NCBI RefSeq assembly: GCF_020404745.1
Contig: NZ_JAIZAP010000018.1
Coordinates: forward strand, 36,569-100,568
Source of the DNA: Aquibacillus saliphilus
Lineage (GTDB): Bacteria; Bacillota; Bacilli; Bacillales; Amphibacillaceae
Length of the DNA stretch: 64,000 nucleotides
Direction: 5' to 3'
The number at the start of each line of letters is the position of its first letter. The stretch's first letter is position 1. The notes below the pieces were generated by a model, which was not told the DNA's origin, did no database searches, and saw nothing but the letters and a program-made list of their open reading frames with translations. The translations under genes were made by a program, and so were the position numbers. Shown in pieces: positions 7,339 through 16,326 of this stretch.

Positions 7339-8775
7339 ATGAGTAAATATACGGATTCGGCTAAGGAACTACTGGAACACATAGGTGGTAGTGACAATAT
7401 TTCGGTAGTTACACATTGTGCGACGAGAATGCGTTTCGTACTTAATGATCCAGCCAAAGCGGATGCAGAAAAAATTGAAGAAATTGACCTTGTAAAAGGG
7501 ACATTTACTAATGCGGGCCAATTTCAAGTTATCGTTGGTAATGAAGTTGCAACCTTTTACAATGAATTTACGGAGATAGCTGGTGTTGGCGATACATCAA
7601 AGGACGAAGCAAAAGTTGTAGCAAAACAAAACATGAATTTTATTCAACGGATGATTTCTCATCTTGCTGATATTTTTACACCGTTAATTCCAGCGCTTGT
7701 TGTTGGTGGTCTTATTCTAGGTTTTAGAAATGTTATTGGTGAGATCGGCATGATGGGACCAGATAATGAGTTAACATTAGTTGAAGTTTCTCAATTTTGG
7801 GCTGGAGTGCATTCGTTCTTATGGTTAATTGGTGAAGCAATATTTCATTTCTTACCAGTCGGAATCACTTGGGCGATATCAAGAAAAATGGGAACTACGC
7901 AAATTCTTGGTATTGTTTTAGGTATCACGCTAGTTTCTCCTCAACTACTTAACGCTTATGGCGTTGCAGGTGCTGAAGCAATTCCATTTTGGGACTTTGG
8001 ATTTGCCCAAGTAGAAATGATTGGTTACCAGGCCCAAGTAATTCCAGCTATCTTAGCAGGTTTTGTATTAGCATATCTTGAATTAGGGTTACGTAAAGTT
8101 ATTCCGAATGTAATTTCAATGATTTTTGTCCCATTCTTTGCACTTATTCCAGCAGTATTAGTTGCTCACGTCGTACTAGGGCCAATTGGTTGGACAATGG
8201 GTTCTTGGATTTCTGATGTTGTTTACTCAGGTTTAACGTCTACATTTGGGTGGTTATTTGCGGCGATATTTGGGTTTGCTTATGCGCCACTTGTTATTAC
8301 CGGTCTACACCACATGACTAACGCAATTGATTTACAATTAATGAGTGAATTTGATGGTACTAATCTTTGGCCAATGATAGCACTGTCTAATATTGCACAA
8401 GGGTCAGCCGTTGTTGCGATGATCTTCTTAAATAAAAAAGATGAAAAAGAACAACAGGTTTCTGTTCCAGCTGCAATTTCTTGTTATTTAGGTGTTACAG
8501 AGCCAGCAATGTTTGGTATTAATTTGAAATATGTATTCCCATTTTTAGCTGCGATGATTGGCTCTTCGATTGCGGCAATCGTATCAGTTGGTAGCGGGGT
8601 AATGGCTAACTCGATTGGTGTAGGGGGTATTCCAGGATTCCTTTCTATTCAGTTTCAGTTCTGGCCAATGTTCTTCCTGTCAATGACGATAGCTATTGTA
8701 GTGCCAATTGCATTAACAATCGCATTATCTAAAACAAAGATGGGTGTTAATGCATATAAACGTCTAGGTAAATAA
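7339..8775 (+). CDS. treP: PTS trehalose-specific EIIBC component
   Basis: Membrane permease that imports trehalose and phosphorylates it to trehalose-6-phosphate. The 478-residue protein starts with an EIIB domain whose phosphocysteine is in VVTHCATRMRF (C27), followed by an EIIC domain with about ten membrane segments and the GLHHMTNAID motif of the glucose/sucrose/trehalose EIIC family. There is no fused EIIA; a separate EIIA gene closes the operon. I choose ATG 7339, nine bases after GGGGG (7325-7329); the ATG at 7333 is too close. The TreR/cre promoter region lies just upstream. Confidence 0.95.
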   Translation: MSKYTDSAKELLEHIGGSDNISVVTHCATRMRFVLNDPAKADAEKIEEIDLVKGTFTNAGQFQVIVGNEVATFYNEFTEIAGVGDTSKDEAKVVAKQNMNFIQRMISHLADIFTPLIPALVVGGLILGFRNVIGEIGMMGPDNELTLVEVSQFWAGVHSFLWLIGEAIFHFLPVGITWAISRKMGTTQILGIVLGITLVSPQLLNAYGVAGAEAIPFWDFGFAQVEMIGYQAQVIPAILAGFVLAYLELGLRKVIPNVISMIFVPFFALIPAVLVAHVVLGPIGWTMGSWISDVVYSGLTSTFGWLFAAIFGFAYAPLVITGLHHMTNAIDLQLMSEFDGTNLWPMIALSNIAQGSAVVAMIFLNKKDEKEQQVSVPAAISCYLGVTEPAMFGINLKYVFPFLAAMIGSSIAAIVSVGSGVMANSIGVGGIPGFLSIQFQFWPMFFLSMTIAIVVPIALTIALSKTKMGVNAYKRLGK

Positions 8776-8799
8776 TTTAACAACTCACATAGGAAAGGA

Positions 8800-8827
8800 A
8801 ATAGCAACCAACTAGTTGGTTGCTATT
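8800..8827. repeat. Perfect 28-bp palindrome between treP and treA
   Basis: AATAGCAACCAACT and AGTTGGTTGCTATT are contiguous inverted arms with no T-run after them. In RNA it forms a stable stem just downstream of the treP stop. It probably protects or processes the treP message, or partly terminates, tuning treP against treA. It could also be an operator for an unknown protein. Confidence 0.7.
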
Positions 8828-8864
8828 CCGTTTATTAATTAATAAAACAGGTAGGTGCTTTAAC

Positions 8865-10544
8865 ATGAATCAGAGATGGTGGGAAAAAGCTGTTGTTTAT
8901 CAAATTTATCCGAAGAGTTTTAACGATACTACAGGAAATGGAACAGGGGACATCCAAGGAATCATTGAAAAACTCGATTATTTTAAAAAACTAGGTGTTG
9001 ATGTCCTTTGGTTAACTCCGATTTACAAATCACCACAACGAGATAATGGTTATGATATTAGTGACTATTACAATATTTACGAGCAGTATGGATCGATGGG
9101 AGATTTTGAACAATTATTAAAAGAAGCACATCAGCTTGATATCAAGATTATTATGGATATCGTTGTTAATCATACATCAACAGAACACGATTGGTTTCAA
9201 AAGTCGTTGACATCAAAAGATAATCAATATCGAGATTATTATGTATGGAAAGACGGTAAAGAAGGCGAAGCTCCAACAAATTGGGATTCAAAGTTTGGTG
9301 GATCTGCTTGGCAATATGATGAAAATACCGAACAGTATTATTTGCACCTATTCGATGATTCTCAAGCAGATTTGAATTGGGAGAACGAAGATTTGCGAAA
9401 AGAAGTCTATCAGATGATGGACTTTTGGCTTTCTAAGGGGGTCGATGGCTTCCGTCTTGACGTCATCAATTTAATTTCTAAGAATCAAGATTTCCCTGAC
9501 GATGACGGTAGTGTTGCACCAGGAGATGGGCGGAAATTTTATACGGACGGACCAAGAGTACACGAATTTCTCCGAGAAATGAACCATGAAGTCTTTTCTA
9601 ACTATGACATTATGACAGTTGGTGAAATGTCATCAACAACAATTGAAAATTGTATTAAATACTCGAATCCAGATCGACAAGAGTTAGACATGACGTTTAA
9701 CTTTCATCATCTGAAGGTGGATTATCCAAACGGCAAAAAGTGGACCAAAGCAGATTTTGATTTTCATCAATTGAAGCATATTTTATCCACTTGGCAAATT
9801 GGGATGAATAGAGGTGGAGGATGGAACGCACTATTTTGGTGCAACCACGACCAGCCCCGTGCGGTGTCAAGATTTGGGGATGATGAACAATATCATAATA
9901 AATCCGCAAAAATGTTAGCTACCACAATTCACATGATGCAGGGAACTCCTTATATTTATCAAGGGGAAGAGTTTGGTATGACAAACCCTAAATTTGATAA
10001 GATTGATGATTATCGTGATGTTGAATCATTAAACATGTACAACTTAAAGAAAAAAGAAGGAATAACCGACCAAGAAATAATTGAGATCCTTAAGCAAAAG
10101 TCGAGAGATAACTCAAGAACTCCTGTTCAGTGGAACGATAGTCAAAATGCAGGATTTACAACGGGTAATCCTTGGATTAACACTGCAAAAAACTTTAAAG
10201 AAATTAATGCACAACAAGCAGTTGCTGATAAAAATTCGATTTTTTATCATTATCAAAAGCTAATTAAGCTTAGGAAAAAGTACGATATTATAACAAATGG
10301 AGACTTTCAGTTGCTTTTAGAACAACATGATGATATTTTTGCTTATATACGTAGCAATAAAAAAGAAAAATTACTCGTAATAAATAACTTTTATGGAAGA
10401 GAGACAACCTTCACATTACCAAAGACAGTTGATGTCGCTGGATATACAAGTGAATTGTTGTTAACGAACTATTCCGATTCATCAAAAAGCATACAACAAA
10501 TTGAGTTAAGACCGTATGAATCGATTGTTTATCACTTAAAATAA
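8865..10544 (+). CDS. treA: Alpha,alpha-phosphotrehalase (trehalose-6-phosphate hydrolase, GH13)
   Basis: Cytoplasmic enzyme that splits trehalose-6-phosphate into glucose and glucose-6-phosphate. The 559-residue GH13 protein has a full (beta/alpha)8 barrel: nucleophile D199 in DGFRLDVINL, acid/base E254 in VGEMSS and D329 in NHDQPR. Val follows the nucleophile, as in oligo-1,6-glucosidase and phosphotrehalase relatives. ATG 8865 follows AGGTG; the upstream frame crosses the palindrome and is not coding. It lies between treP and treR in the usual order, which supports phosphotrehalase over dextran glucosidase. Confidence 0.94.
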   Translation: MNQRWWEKAVVYQIYPKSFNDTTGNGTGDIQGIIEKLDYFKKLGVDVLWLTPIYKSPQRDNGYDISDYYNIYEQYGSMGDFEQLLKEAHQLDIKIIMDIVVNHTSTEHDWFQKSLTSKDNQYRDYYVWKDGKEGEAPTNWDSKFGGSAWQYDENTEQYYLHLFDDSQADLNWENEDLRKEVYQMMDFWLSKGVDGFRLDVINLISKNQDFPDDDGSVAPGDGRKFYTDGPRVHEFLREMNHEVFSNYDIMTVGEMSSTTIENCIKYSNPDRQELDMTFNFHHLKVDYPNGKKWTKADFDFHQLKHILSTWQIGMNRGGGWNALFWCNHDQPRAVSRFGDDEQYHNKSAKMLATTIHMMQGTPYIYQGEEFGMTNPKFDKIDDYRDVESLNMYNLKKKEGITDQEIIEILKQKSRDNSRTPVQWNDSQNAGFTTGNPWINTAKNFKEINAQQAVADKNSIFYHYQKLIKLRKKYDIITNGDFQLLLEQHDDIFAYIRSNKKEKLLVINNFYGRETTFTLPKTVDVAGYTSELLLTNYSDSSKSIQQIELRPYESIVYHLK

Positions 10545-10560
10545 TAGATGGGGATCTTCA

Positions 10561-11271
10561 ATGAAAAACAAGTATTTATCAATTTATGATGAAATTGCTA
10601 AACAAATTAAAATAGGTGATCTGGAACCTGATACGCTGCTACCCTCAGAGAATGAAATGACAGTTCTCTATGATACATCAAGAGAAACAATTCGTAAGGC
10701 ATTAAACCTTCTATCTCAAAATGGTTTTATTCAAAAGGTTAGAGGGAAGGGTTCTATAGTAATTGACATTGATAAATTTGACTTTCCTGTATCTGGACTT
10801 GTCAGTTTCAAGGAACTTTCCCATAAAATGGATAAAGTTAAAACAATTGTTAGCCAATTATCTTTAACTAAACCTAGTTCATATATCAAACGACAGTTAA
10901 ATCTAACTGATGATAAATCCGTTTGGCATGTAGTAAGGGTAAGAGAAATTGGTGGAGAAAAAATCATCCTCGACAAGGATTATCTAATTGAGGAGTTTGT
11001 ACCAACGTTAACGGAAGAAATTTGTAAGGATTCCATTTATAATTACTTGGAAAATGAATTAAAACTAACAATTAGTTTTGCGAAAAAGGAAATTATTGTT
11101 GTAGAGCCGACTGATGAAGACCGGGAATTGCTGGATCTTGACGGCTTTCATAATGTGGTTGTAATTAAAAACTACGTTTATTTTGATGATGCCAGTTTGT
11201 TTCAATACACAGAATCCAGGCATCGGCCAGACAAGTTTCGATTCGTTGATTTTGCCCGAAGAAGGCATTAA
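10561..11271 (+). CDS. treR: Trehalose operon repressor, GntR family
   Basis: The 236-residue regulator has an N-terminal winged helix (residues about 1-70, with LLPSENEMTVLYDTSRETIR and the wing KVRGKGSIV) and a C-terminal UTRA ligand domain (about 95-236) ending in SRHRPDKFRF. TreR of B. subtilis is 238 residues and is released from DNA by trehalose-6-phosphate. It is the third gene of the operon, so it is likely autoregulated through the two operators at 7249-7300. ATG 10561 follows GGGGATC; the gene ends 20 nt before the EIIA start. Confidence 0.94.
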   Translation: MKNKYLSIYDEIAKQIKIGDLEPDTLLPSENEMTVLYDTSRETIRKALNLLSQNGFIQKVRGKGSIVIDIDKFDFPVSGLVSFKELSHKMDKVKTIVSQLSLTKPSSYIKRQLNLTDDKSVWHVVRVREIGGEKIILDKDYLIEEFVPTLTEEICKDSIYNYLENELKLTISFAKKEIIVVEPTDEDRELLDLDGFHNVVVIKNYVYFDDASLFQYTESRHRPDKFRFVDFARRRH

Positions 11272-11291
11272 AAAACTTGAGGAGTGTTATC

Positions 11292-11789
11292 ATGCTGAAA
11301 AAAATATTTGGTAAAAAAGAAACTGTAGTGGAACGAGTTACAACGCCAATTAATGGGAAAGTAGTAGACATTACTGATGTACCAGATCCAGTATTTTCTC
11401 AAAAAATGATGGGAGAGGGTATTGCAATTGAACCATCGGATGGTGAAGTAGTAAGTCCAGTTGATGCAGAGGTTGTCCAAGTCTTTCCGACCAAGCATGC
11501 TGTTGGCCTAAAGACGAAATCAGGTTTAGAATTACTAATCCATATTGGCTTAGAAACAGTCAGTTTAGACGGAGAAGGCTTTGAGGCTTTTGTCAAGGCT
11601 GGAGACAAGGTCAAGCGTGGAGATAAGTTGGTTAGCTTTGATTTAGAAACCATCAAAGAAAAAGCTACAAGTACAATATCACCTTTGATTATTACTAATA
11701 TGGATGAAGTAGTTGAAAGTGTAGAGAAAGATTTAAATGAATCTGCAAAAACATCAGAAACAGAGGTTCTTACGGTAACACTTAAATAA
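11292..11789 (+). CDS. PTS glucose/trehalose-type EIIA component (EIIA-Glc like)
   Basis: The 165-residue soluble EIIA domain is of the glucose superfamily. The phosphorylated histidine is in LLIHIGLETV (H84), with the supporting histidine in PTKHAVGL (H69) and the conserved GDKVKRGDKL turn. It would receive phosphate from HPr and pass it to the EIIB domain of TreP, which lacks its own EIIA. ATG 11292 follows GAGGAGTG. In B. subtilis treP uses EIIA of the glucose permease, so a dedicated EIIA gene in the operon is a notable difference. Confidence 0.92.
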   Translation: MLKKIFGKKETVVERVTTPINGKVVDITDVPDPVFSQKMMGEGIAIEPSDGEVVSPVDAEVVQVFPTKHAVGLKTKSGLELLIHIGLETVSLDGEGFEAFVKAGDKVKRGDKLVSFDLETIKEKATSTISPLIITNMDEVVESVEKDLNESAKTSETEVLTVTLK

Positions 11790-11795
11790 TCGCTT

Positions 11796-11823
11796 AAAGA
11801 GGCACCTTTTTGGTGTCTCTTTA
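11796..11823 (+). terminator. Terminator of the trehalose operon
   Basis: AAAGAGGCACC / GGTGTCTCTTT with loop TTTTT, followed by a short AT-rich tail. Confidence 0.8.
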
Positions 11824-12122
11824 ATTATATTTATATTAATTTAAATTCTAAAAACATAAAAAATGAATCACTAAGAAGTCTTTGATTGATCAGCACAAAC
11901 TCCTAATGTCTATAGGTTAACTACTGCCTATTATTCCTCTTCTGACAAACAAGTTCATAATAATCATTTTCAAGAAAAGAATAAAATAGAATAATAAATA
12001 TTTTGAATTACCTAGTTTAAACAAACTAAGCATACTTTCTTTAGAATGATGAATTTAGTTGCTTAGGAATAATGGGGGACATTTCTAGTAGGTGTAATGT
12101 AGAGGTTTAATATTAAAACAAA
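11824..12122. other. Gene-free stretch
   Basis: AT-rich DNA between the trehalose operon terminator and the cold-shock gene terminator. I see no reading frame, RNA motif or repeat worth naming. Confidence 0.5.
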
Positions 12123-12154
12123 AAAAGACGAATTCAATTAAGAATTCGTCTTTT
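12123..12154 (-). terminator. Terminator of the cold-shock gene
   Basis: AAAAGACGAATTC / GAATTCGTCTTTT with loop AATTAA; a T-run follows on the minus strand. Confidence 0.85.
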
Positions 12155-12165
12155 GAATGTTCAAA

Positions 12166-12366
12166 TTAACCTTTTTGAACGTTTGCTGCTTGTGGTCCAC
12201 GGTTACCTTCTTCAACTTCGAAAGAAACTGTTTGGCCTTCTTCAAGTGTTTTAAAGCCTTCGCCTTGGATAGCAGAGAAATGAACGAATACGTCGTCTTG
12301 TCCTTCTACTTCGATAAATCCAAAACCTTTGTCTGCGTTAAACCATTTTACTGTACCTTGTGTCAT
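12166..12366 (-). CDS. Cold-shock protein (CspA/CspB family)
   Basis: The 66-residue OB-fold RNA chaperone has RNP1 KGFGFIEV and RNP2 VFVHFSAI, and the length is typical of the family. It binds single-stranded RNA and DNA and counters secondary structure in the cold. The start follows AGGAGG at the usual distance. A roughly 115-nt untranslated leader separates it from its promoter, as in cspA/cspB genes where the leader controls cold induction. Several paralogs usually exist, so I give no letter. Confidence 0.97.
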   Translation of the reverse strand: MTQGTVKWFNADKGFGFIEVEGQDDVFVHFSAIQGEGFKTLEEGQTVSFEVEEGNRGPQAANVQKG

Positions 12367-12489
12367 AAATATTTCCTCCTAGTGTGGTTCGTCCACACAA
12401 TGTATTACTATTCTTGCTCTTGCCTCAAAACGAGAACTTTACGTAGCGTTTTACTTGAAGTGTTTGTCGAACAAAATAGCTTAATTATT

Positions 12490-12517
12490 ATTATAACAAA
12501 AAAAAGCGATAAGTCAA
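12490..12517 (-). promoter_or_regulatory. Promoter of the cold-shock gene
   Basis: On the minus strand TTGACT (12512-12517) and TATAAT (12490-12495) are separated by 16 bp. Transcription would start near 12483, giving a 5' leader of about 115 nt. The region 12518-12859 upstream, leading to the C45 gene, shows nothing I can name. Confidence 0.75.
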
Positions 12518-12859
12518 CAAGACAAGCAAAAAAATTTATTATTAATTTAAGTGGCTTTATAAATTCAATAAAATGTATCCGTATTGTTAAAAAAGCAGTT
12601 CATGATATCTAAAGTGGCAAAGTATTAACTAGTCAAAAAAATAACACTAAAAAATTTTTAAAAAATCGGTTCGCTTTTAAGTTAATGAAGTATGGAAAGG
12701 ATAAATCAAACCAAAGTAATCATGATTGTGGACTGATTCTTAAACGGGAAAAAAGTATGTTTTTAAAATGAAAGATATATCTAAGTCAAGATACTTTATT
12801 TTTAGGTATGATTTTCGTTAATCTAAACTAAATAAAAAAAAGTTAAGAAGAGGTATGTG

Positions 12860-13927
12860 ATGAAGCAAGTACATAGTAATATCATACAGTTTCGCGGATC
12901 TCACTATCAATTTGGATTGAAGCAAGGTGAGGAACTAAAAAATTCGTTAACAGTTAAAAATCGTGAGCAGCAATGGAAGGTACGAAAAAAGCGATTCGCA
13001 ATTGACCCATCTGAGGCGAAACAAGCAATTACTACGTTTGCCCCTAGTTTATGGGAAGAGTTGTTGGGATTGAGAGATGCACTAGAATGGCCAATTGAGC
13101 AAGTGTTAACAGAATTTGGTGGGTACCGTTTAGACTATGTCCGTTCAGGTTGTTCAATTGTAACAGGTGATAATTATTTAATTCGTAATTACGATTATCA
13201 CCCAAAAACATATGAAGGTCGGTATGTGCTGTTAAAACCAACAGATGAGGGTTATGCAACGATTGGACCAAGTCAGCGTATTACTGGTCGATCGGATGGA
13301 ATGAATGAAATGGGCCTGGTAATGGGGTATAATTTTATGCACCGTAAAAAACCTGGAAATGGGTTTATTTGCGGAATGATTGGTAGAATTGTTTTAGAAC
13401 AATGTGCTAATGTAGCAGAGGCAGTTGAAATGCTGAAGAATATTCCTCATCGCCATTCGTTTAGCTACATCGTTTATGATAAGACTGGAGAAACATATGT
13501 TGTAGAGGCATCACCGCGTGGCGTTGAGGTTCGAAAGTCCAATGTCTGTACAAATCATTTTGAAATTATGGAGAAGGAAAATCGAAATTATCTTGTTGAT
13601 TCCAAGCGGAGGATGGATGTAATTCAAAGTCAACAACCTGAATTTAAACAAGCCTATGATGCGTTTCGCTTGTTCAACGATACAGGTAAAGGTGTTTTTT
13701 CAACCGAATATCAAAATTGGGCAGGTACTATTCATACCTCAGCTTATTTTCCAAATCAATTGGAATCGTGGTTTGTTTTAGGTGGTAACCAAGAACCGAC
13801 AACATTTGACTTCTTTGAATGGCTACAGGATAAGGATATAATGTTAAGCAGGGTAATAGGAGAAGTAGACACAGACATACCGTTTGCCCATATGGATAAG
13901 CACGCTGATTGGTTTAATCGAAAGTAA
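12860..13927 (+). CDS. C45-family autoproteolytic acyltransferase/hydrolase
   Basis: The 355-residue protein resembles the acyl-CoA:6-aminopenicillanate acyltransferase (peptidase C45) group of N-terminal-nucleophile amide hydrolases. It shows the N-terminal FRGSHYQFGLKQGE box and the probable nucleophile in RSGCSIV (C98), which would become the new N-terminus after self-cleavage. NYDYHP and the later NHFE and TIHTSAY segments fit the family. Known relatives act on C-N bonds of acylated amides; the substrate here is unknown. I prefer ATG 12860 over the overlapping GTG 12857 for its spacing from AGAAGAGG. Confidence 0.8.
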   Translation: MKQVHSNIIQFRGSHYQFGLKQGEELKNSLTVKNREQQWKVRKKRFAIDPSEAKQAITTFAPSLWEELLGLRDALEWPIEQVLTEFGGYRLDYVRSGCSIVTGDNYLIRNYDYHPKTYEGRYVLLKPTDEGYATIGPSQRITGRSDGMNEMGLVMGYNFMHRKKPGNGFICGMIGRIVLEQCANVAEAVEMLKNIPHRHSFSYIVYDKTGETYVVEASPRGVEVRKSNVCTNHFEIMEKENRNYLVDSKRRMDVIQSQQPEFKQAYDAFRLFNDTGKGVFSTEYQNWAGTIHTSAYFPNQLESWFVLGGNQEPTTFDFFEWLQDKDIMLSRVIGEVDTDIPFAHMDKHADWFNRK

Positions 13928-13960
13928 TGTTTTTAAAATATAGCGAATAGGGGTGAAGAT

Positions 13961-14158
13961 ATGGATGGTAAGAACCGTAAAAATATTCAGCCAGGGCATA
14001 CAGTAGATATCGTGTTAAAACAAGATCAAAGAAGTGGGAAGTTAACACGCGGAATCGTTAAAAACATTTTAACAAATTCGCCAACACATCCACATGGAAT
14101 TAAAGTACGCCTTGAAGATGGACAGGTTGGAAGAGTAAAAGAAATTGTAAAGAACTGA
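13961..14158 (+). CDS. ywbE: YwbE family protein
   Basis: The 65-residue basic protein contains GHTVDIVLKQDQRSGKLTRG, the signature of the YwbE (DUF2196) family. It folds as a small beta barrel and may bind nucleic acid; no function is established as far as I know. ATG 13961 follows AGGGGTGAAG, 33 nt after the C45 gene, so the two may be co-transcribed. A terminator follows. Confidence 0.9.
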   Translation: MDGKNRKNIQPGHTVDIVLKQDQRSGKLTRGIVKNILTNSPTHPHGIKVRLEDGQVGRVKEIVKN

Positions 14159-14220
14159 ATCAATTGCAAAAACAGTACTATGAAATTGACTAAACTAAGA
14201 TAAAATAAACAGTTGAATTT

Positions 14221-14255
14221 GACTACCATCTTTTAATAGAGGGTAGTCTCTTTTA
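14221..14255 (+). terminator. Terminator after ywbE
   Basis: GACTACC / GGTAGTC stem, then TCTCTTTTA. Confidence 0.75.
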
Positions 14256-14433
14256 TGTTAAATAAAAAAGTCGCTGATAATGTGCTAATACAAATACTTA
14301 CTGCATATAGTTAACTAGAGAGTATATTTTTAAAATCTATTAAGTTTTACCAGAAAAGGTATTTTAAAATAGTCCAAAAAACTAGTTAGTTATTTATAGT
14401 TCAATATGGATGATTAGGTTAGGGGGAGTTTTG

Positions 14434-14781
14434 TTGAGTGCTGAAGCTGTTATTGTCGTATTTATTTTTTATATGATTTTTGCCTTTTTTGTTAGTTATT
14501 TCTCAGCTCATTATATGATCAACGAAACAGGCCTATTTGAATCTAATATTGTAGTGGCAACGATGATTAACTTACTCCAAGCTGTGTTAGCAATTTTTGT
14601 TTGGTTTTTATATTCTGTAGGCATCAGTAAATCGCTATTTTTTGACGGTCTTCTTTTTAGTTTGCTTTTACTTTTTGTTAGTGAGGTTGCACTTGTTGTA
14701 TTGTTATATGCCAATAAAGAAAAAGTGAATTACCATTTGATAAAATTAAAGGAAATAGTTCGAATCCTTAAGTATAGATAA
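14434..14781 (+). CDS. Small membrane protein of unknown function
   Basis: The roughly 115-residue protein has three hydrophobic helices (about residues 4-28, 37-63 and 68-92) and a short basic cytoplasmic tail. I start at TTG 14434, five bases after AGGGGGAG (14421-14428). The earlier ATG 14410 lies upstream of this ribosome binding site and would put it inside the gene. It is monocistronic with its own terminator. I do not recognise the family. Confidence 0.55.
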   Translation: MSAEAVIVVFIFYMIFAFFVSYFSAHYMINETGLFESNIVVATMINLLQAVLAIFVWFLYSVGISKSLFFDGLLFSLLLLFVSEVALVVLLYANKEKVNYHLIKLKEIVRILKYR

Positions 14782-14811
14782 TCGATCAACAATAGGATGT
14801 ACTAGTTTAAT

Positions 14812-14850
14812 TAAAAGGGCGACAATCTTGAGATTGTTGCCCTTTTAATT
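14812..14850 (+). terminator. Terminator after the small membrane protein gene
   Basis: AAAAGGGCGACAATCT / AGATTGTTGCCCTTTT, nearly perfect, T-rich on exit. Confidence 0.9.
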
Positions 14851-14877
14851 AGTGTAAGAAAGTATAAAATTTTGCGC

Positions 14878-15037
14878 TTCGATGTCTAGCTCCAGCGCCT
14901 ACCCGTAAATAAGCGGTTTGCTTATTTCGAATGCCCCGCCTGAGGTCGACTTTAGTCAATCCTCTTTGCGTGAAAAAGCACCACATAGAGGCTCGACTTA
15001 TTGCCCTAGGGTGACCAAGGCACGACTTTAGCGTTTC
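14878..15037 (+). repeat. Dispersed intergenic repeat, copy 3 (most complete)
   Basis: It opens with TGTCTAGCTCCAGCGCCTACC, a phrase common between genes in Bacillaceae genomes. Then come the hairpin AAATAAGCGG-TTTGCTTATTT (shared with the copy at 31047), CCCGCCTGAGGTCGAC, CCTCTTTGCGTGAAAAAGCACC, AGAGGCTCGACTTA and GTGACCAAGGC (shared with 7041). It ends three bases before the stop of the monooxygenase gene. Confidence 0.8.
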
Positions 15038-15040
15038 TTA

Positions 15041-16054
15041 TTAGTCCATAAGTTCTGAAACAATTTGGTACGAACGAAGTCGGTCTTCTTGATAGAAAAT
15101 TTGTGAATTAATTATAATCTCATCTGCTTTTGTTTCGTTTAAGAAACTTTCCAGCTTTTGTTTTACTGTCTCTTTATTTCCAACAATTGTTGCGTTGGAT
15201 TTAATCGTCTTTTCAACAGCTGCACGTTCATGGACAGACCAAACATCGTTAATGTTATCAATAGGTGGTTTTAATTGTGTTGGTTGACCTCTTGTTAAAC
15301 TAAGGAACTGCTGCTGTTGTGAAGTTGCTAACCATTGTGCCCTTTCATCTGTATCTGCAGCGATAATGTTTACTGCTACCATTGCATAAGGTTCTTTTAG
15401 GATTTTAGACGGTTGAAAATTATCATAATAAATCTTCAAAGCTGGTAATGTATAATCAGGTGAAAAGTGACTTGCAAAGGAAAAAGGCAATCCTTTTTGT
15501 GCTGCTAGTCGAGCGCTGAACCCACTTGAGCCTAACAGCCAAATAGGGAGAGCTAGTCCGTCACCTGGATATGCACGAACTCGAGCGGTTGAATTACCAC
15601 TGAAGTAATTTTGAAGCTCACTTAGTTGCTCGGGAAATTCTTCCGCACTACTGTTTAATGTTCTACGAAGTGCATAAGCTGTTGCTTGATCGCTTCCAGG
15701 TGCGCGTCCAAGACCTAAATCAATTCGGTCAGGATACATTGATTCAAGAGTGCCGAATTGTTCGGCAATAACAAGTGGTGCATGATTAGGTAGCATAACC
15801 CCGCCAGAGCCAACGCGAATCCTATTTGTAGCGCCAGCAATATGACCGATGACTACTGATGTAGCAGAACTAGCAATTCCGGGAATGTTGTGATGTTCAG
15901 CAATCCAGTATCGGTAAAATCCCAGTCTTTCTACATGTTGTGCTAATTCCACACTATTTTTAAAGGATTGTCCAGCATTGCTTCCTTCATTTATAGGAGC
16001 AAGATCTAAAACTGATAATGGAATATTATTAAAAAGGTTGTTGGTCGAAGTCAT
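15041..16054 (-). CDS. LLM-class flavin-dependent oxidoreductase (luciferase-like)
   Basis: The 337-residue (beta/alpha)8 enzyme of the bacterial-luciferase family probably uses reduced flavin to oxygenate an organic substrate. It shows [11 protein letters not shown] at the N-terminus, [31 protein letters not shown] and [11 protein letters not shown], the standard run of the LLM group often annotated MsnO8-like. A flavin reductase partner is not nearby. Single gene on the minus strand, divergent from rlmN. The substrate is unknown. Confidence 0.9.
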   Translation of the reverse strand: MTSTNNLFNNIPLSVLDLAPINEGSNAGQSFKNSVELAQHVERLGFYRYWIAEHHNIPGIASSATSVVIGHIAGATNRIRVGSGGVMLPNHAPLVIAEQFGTLESMYPDRIDLGLGRAPGSDQATAYALRRTLNSSAEEFPEQLSELQNYFSGNSTARVRAYPGDGLALPIWLLGSSGFSARLAAQKGLPFSFASHFSPDYTLPALKIYYDNFQPSKILKEPYAMVAVNIIAADTDERAQWLATSQQQQFLSLTRGQPTQLKPPIDNINDVWSVHERAAVEKTIKSNATIVGNKETVKQKLESFLNETKADEIIINSQIFYQEDRLRSYQIVSELMD

Positions 16055-16326
16055 TCATTAGTCTCCTTTTACTCTTATTGATAAGAAATGATACGCTTGT
16101 TCTGAAATGGTTGTAAAGTCATACGCTTTAAATAGTTATGTTGCCTAGAAACAAAACTTATCCCCTGAACATAATGAGAAAAAATACTTATAAAAGTAAC
16201 TAGGTAGTAGAAACTAATAACAAATAAATTATTTTTTTCATGTTAAACGGGTTGCTACATTGACATAATGTAGGTAGTATAGATAAGTAGAAATTTTAAG
16301 GGCGAGAATTGAAAAGAGGGTTACAA

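Noticed and set aside
12157..12612. 151-codon plus-strand frame over the cold-shock gene
   Set aside because: It is antisense to a clear CspA-family gene with ribosome binding site, promoter and terminator, and its translation is Phe/Cys-rich without similarity to anything I know.
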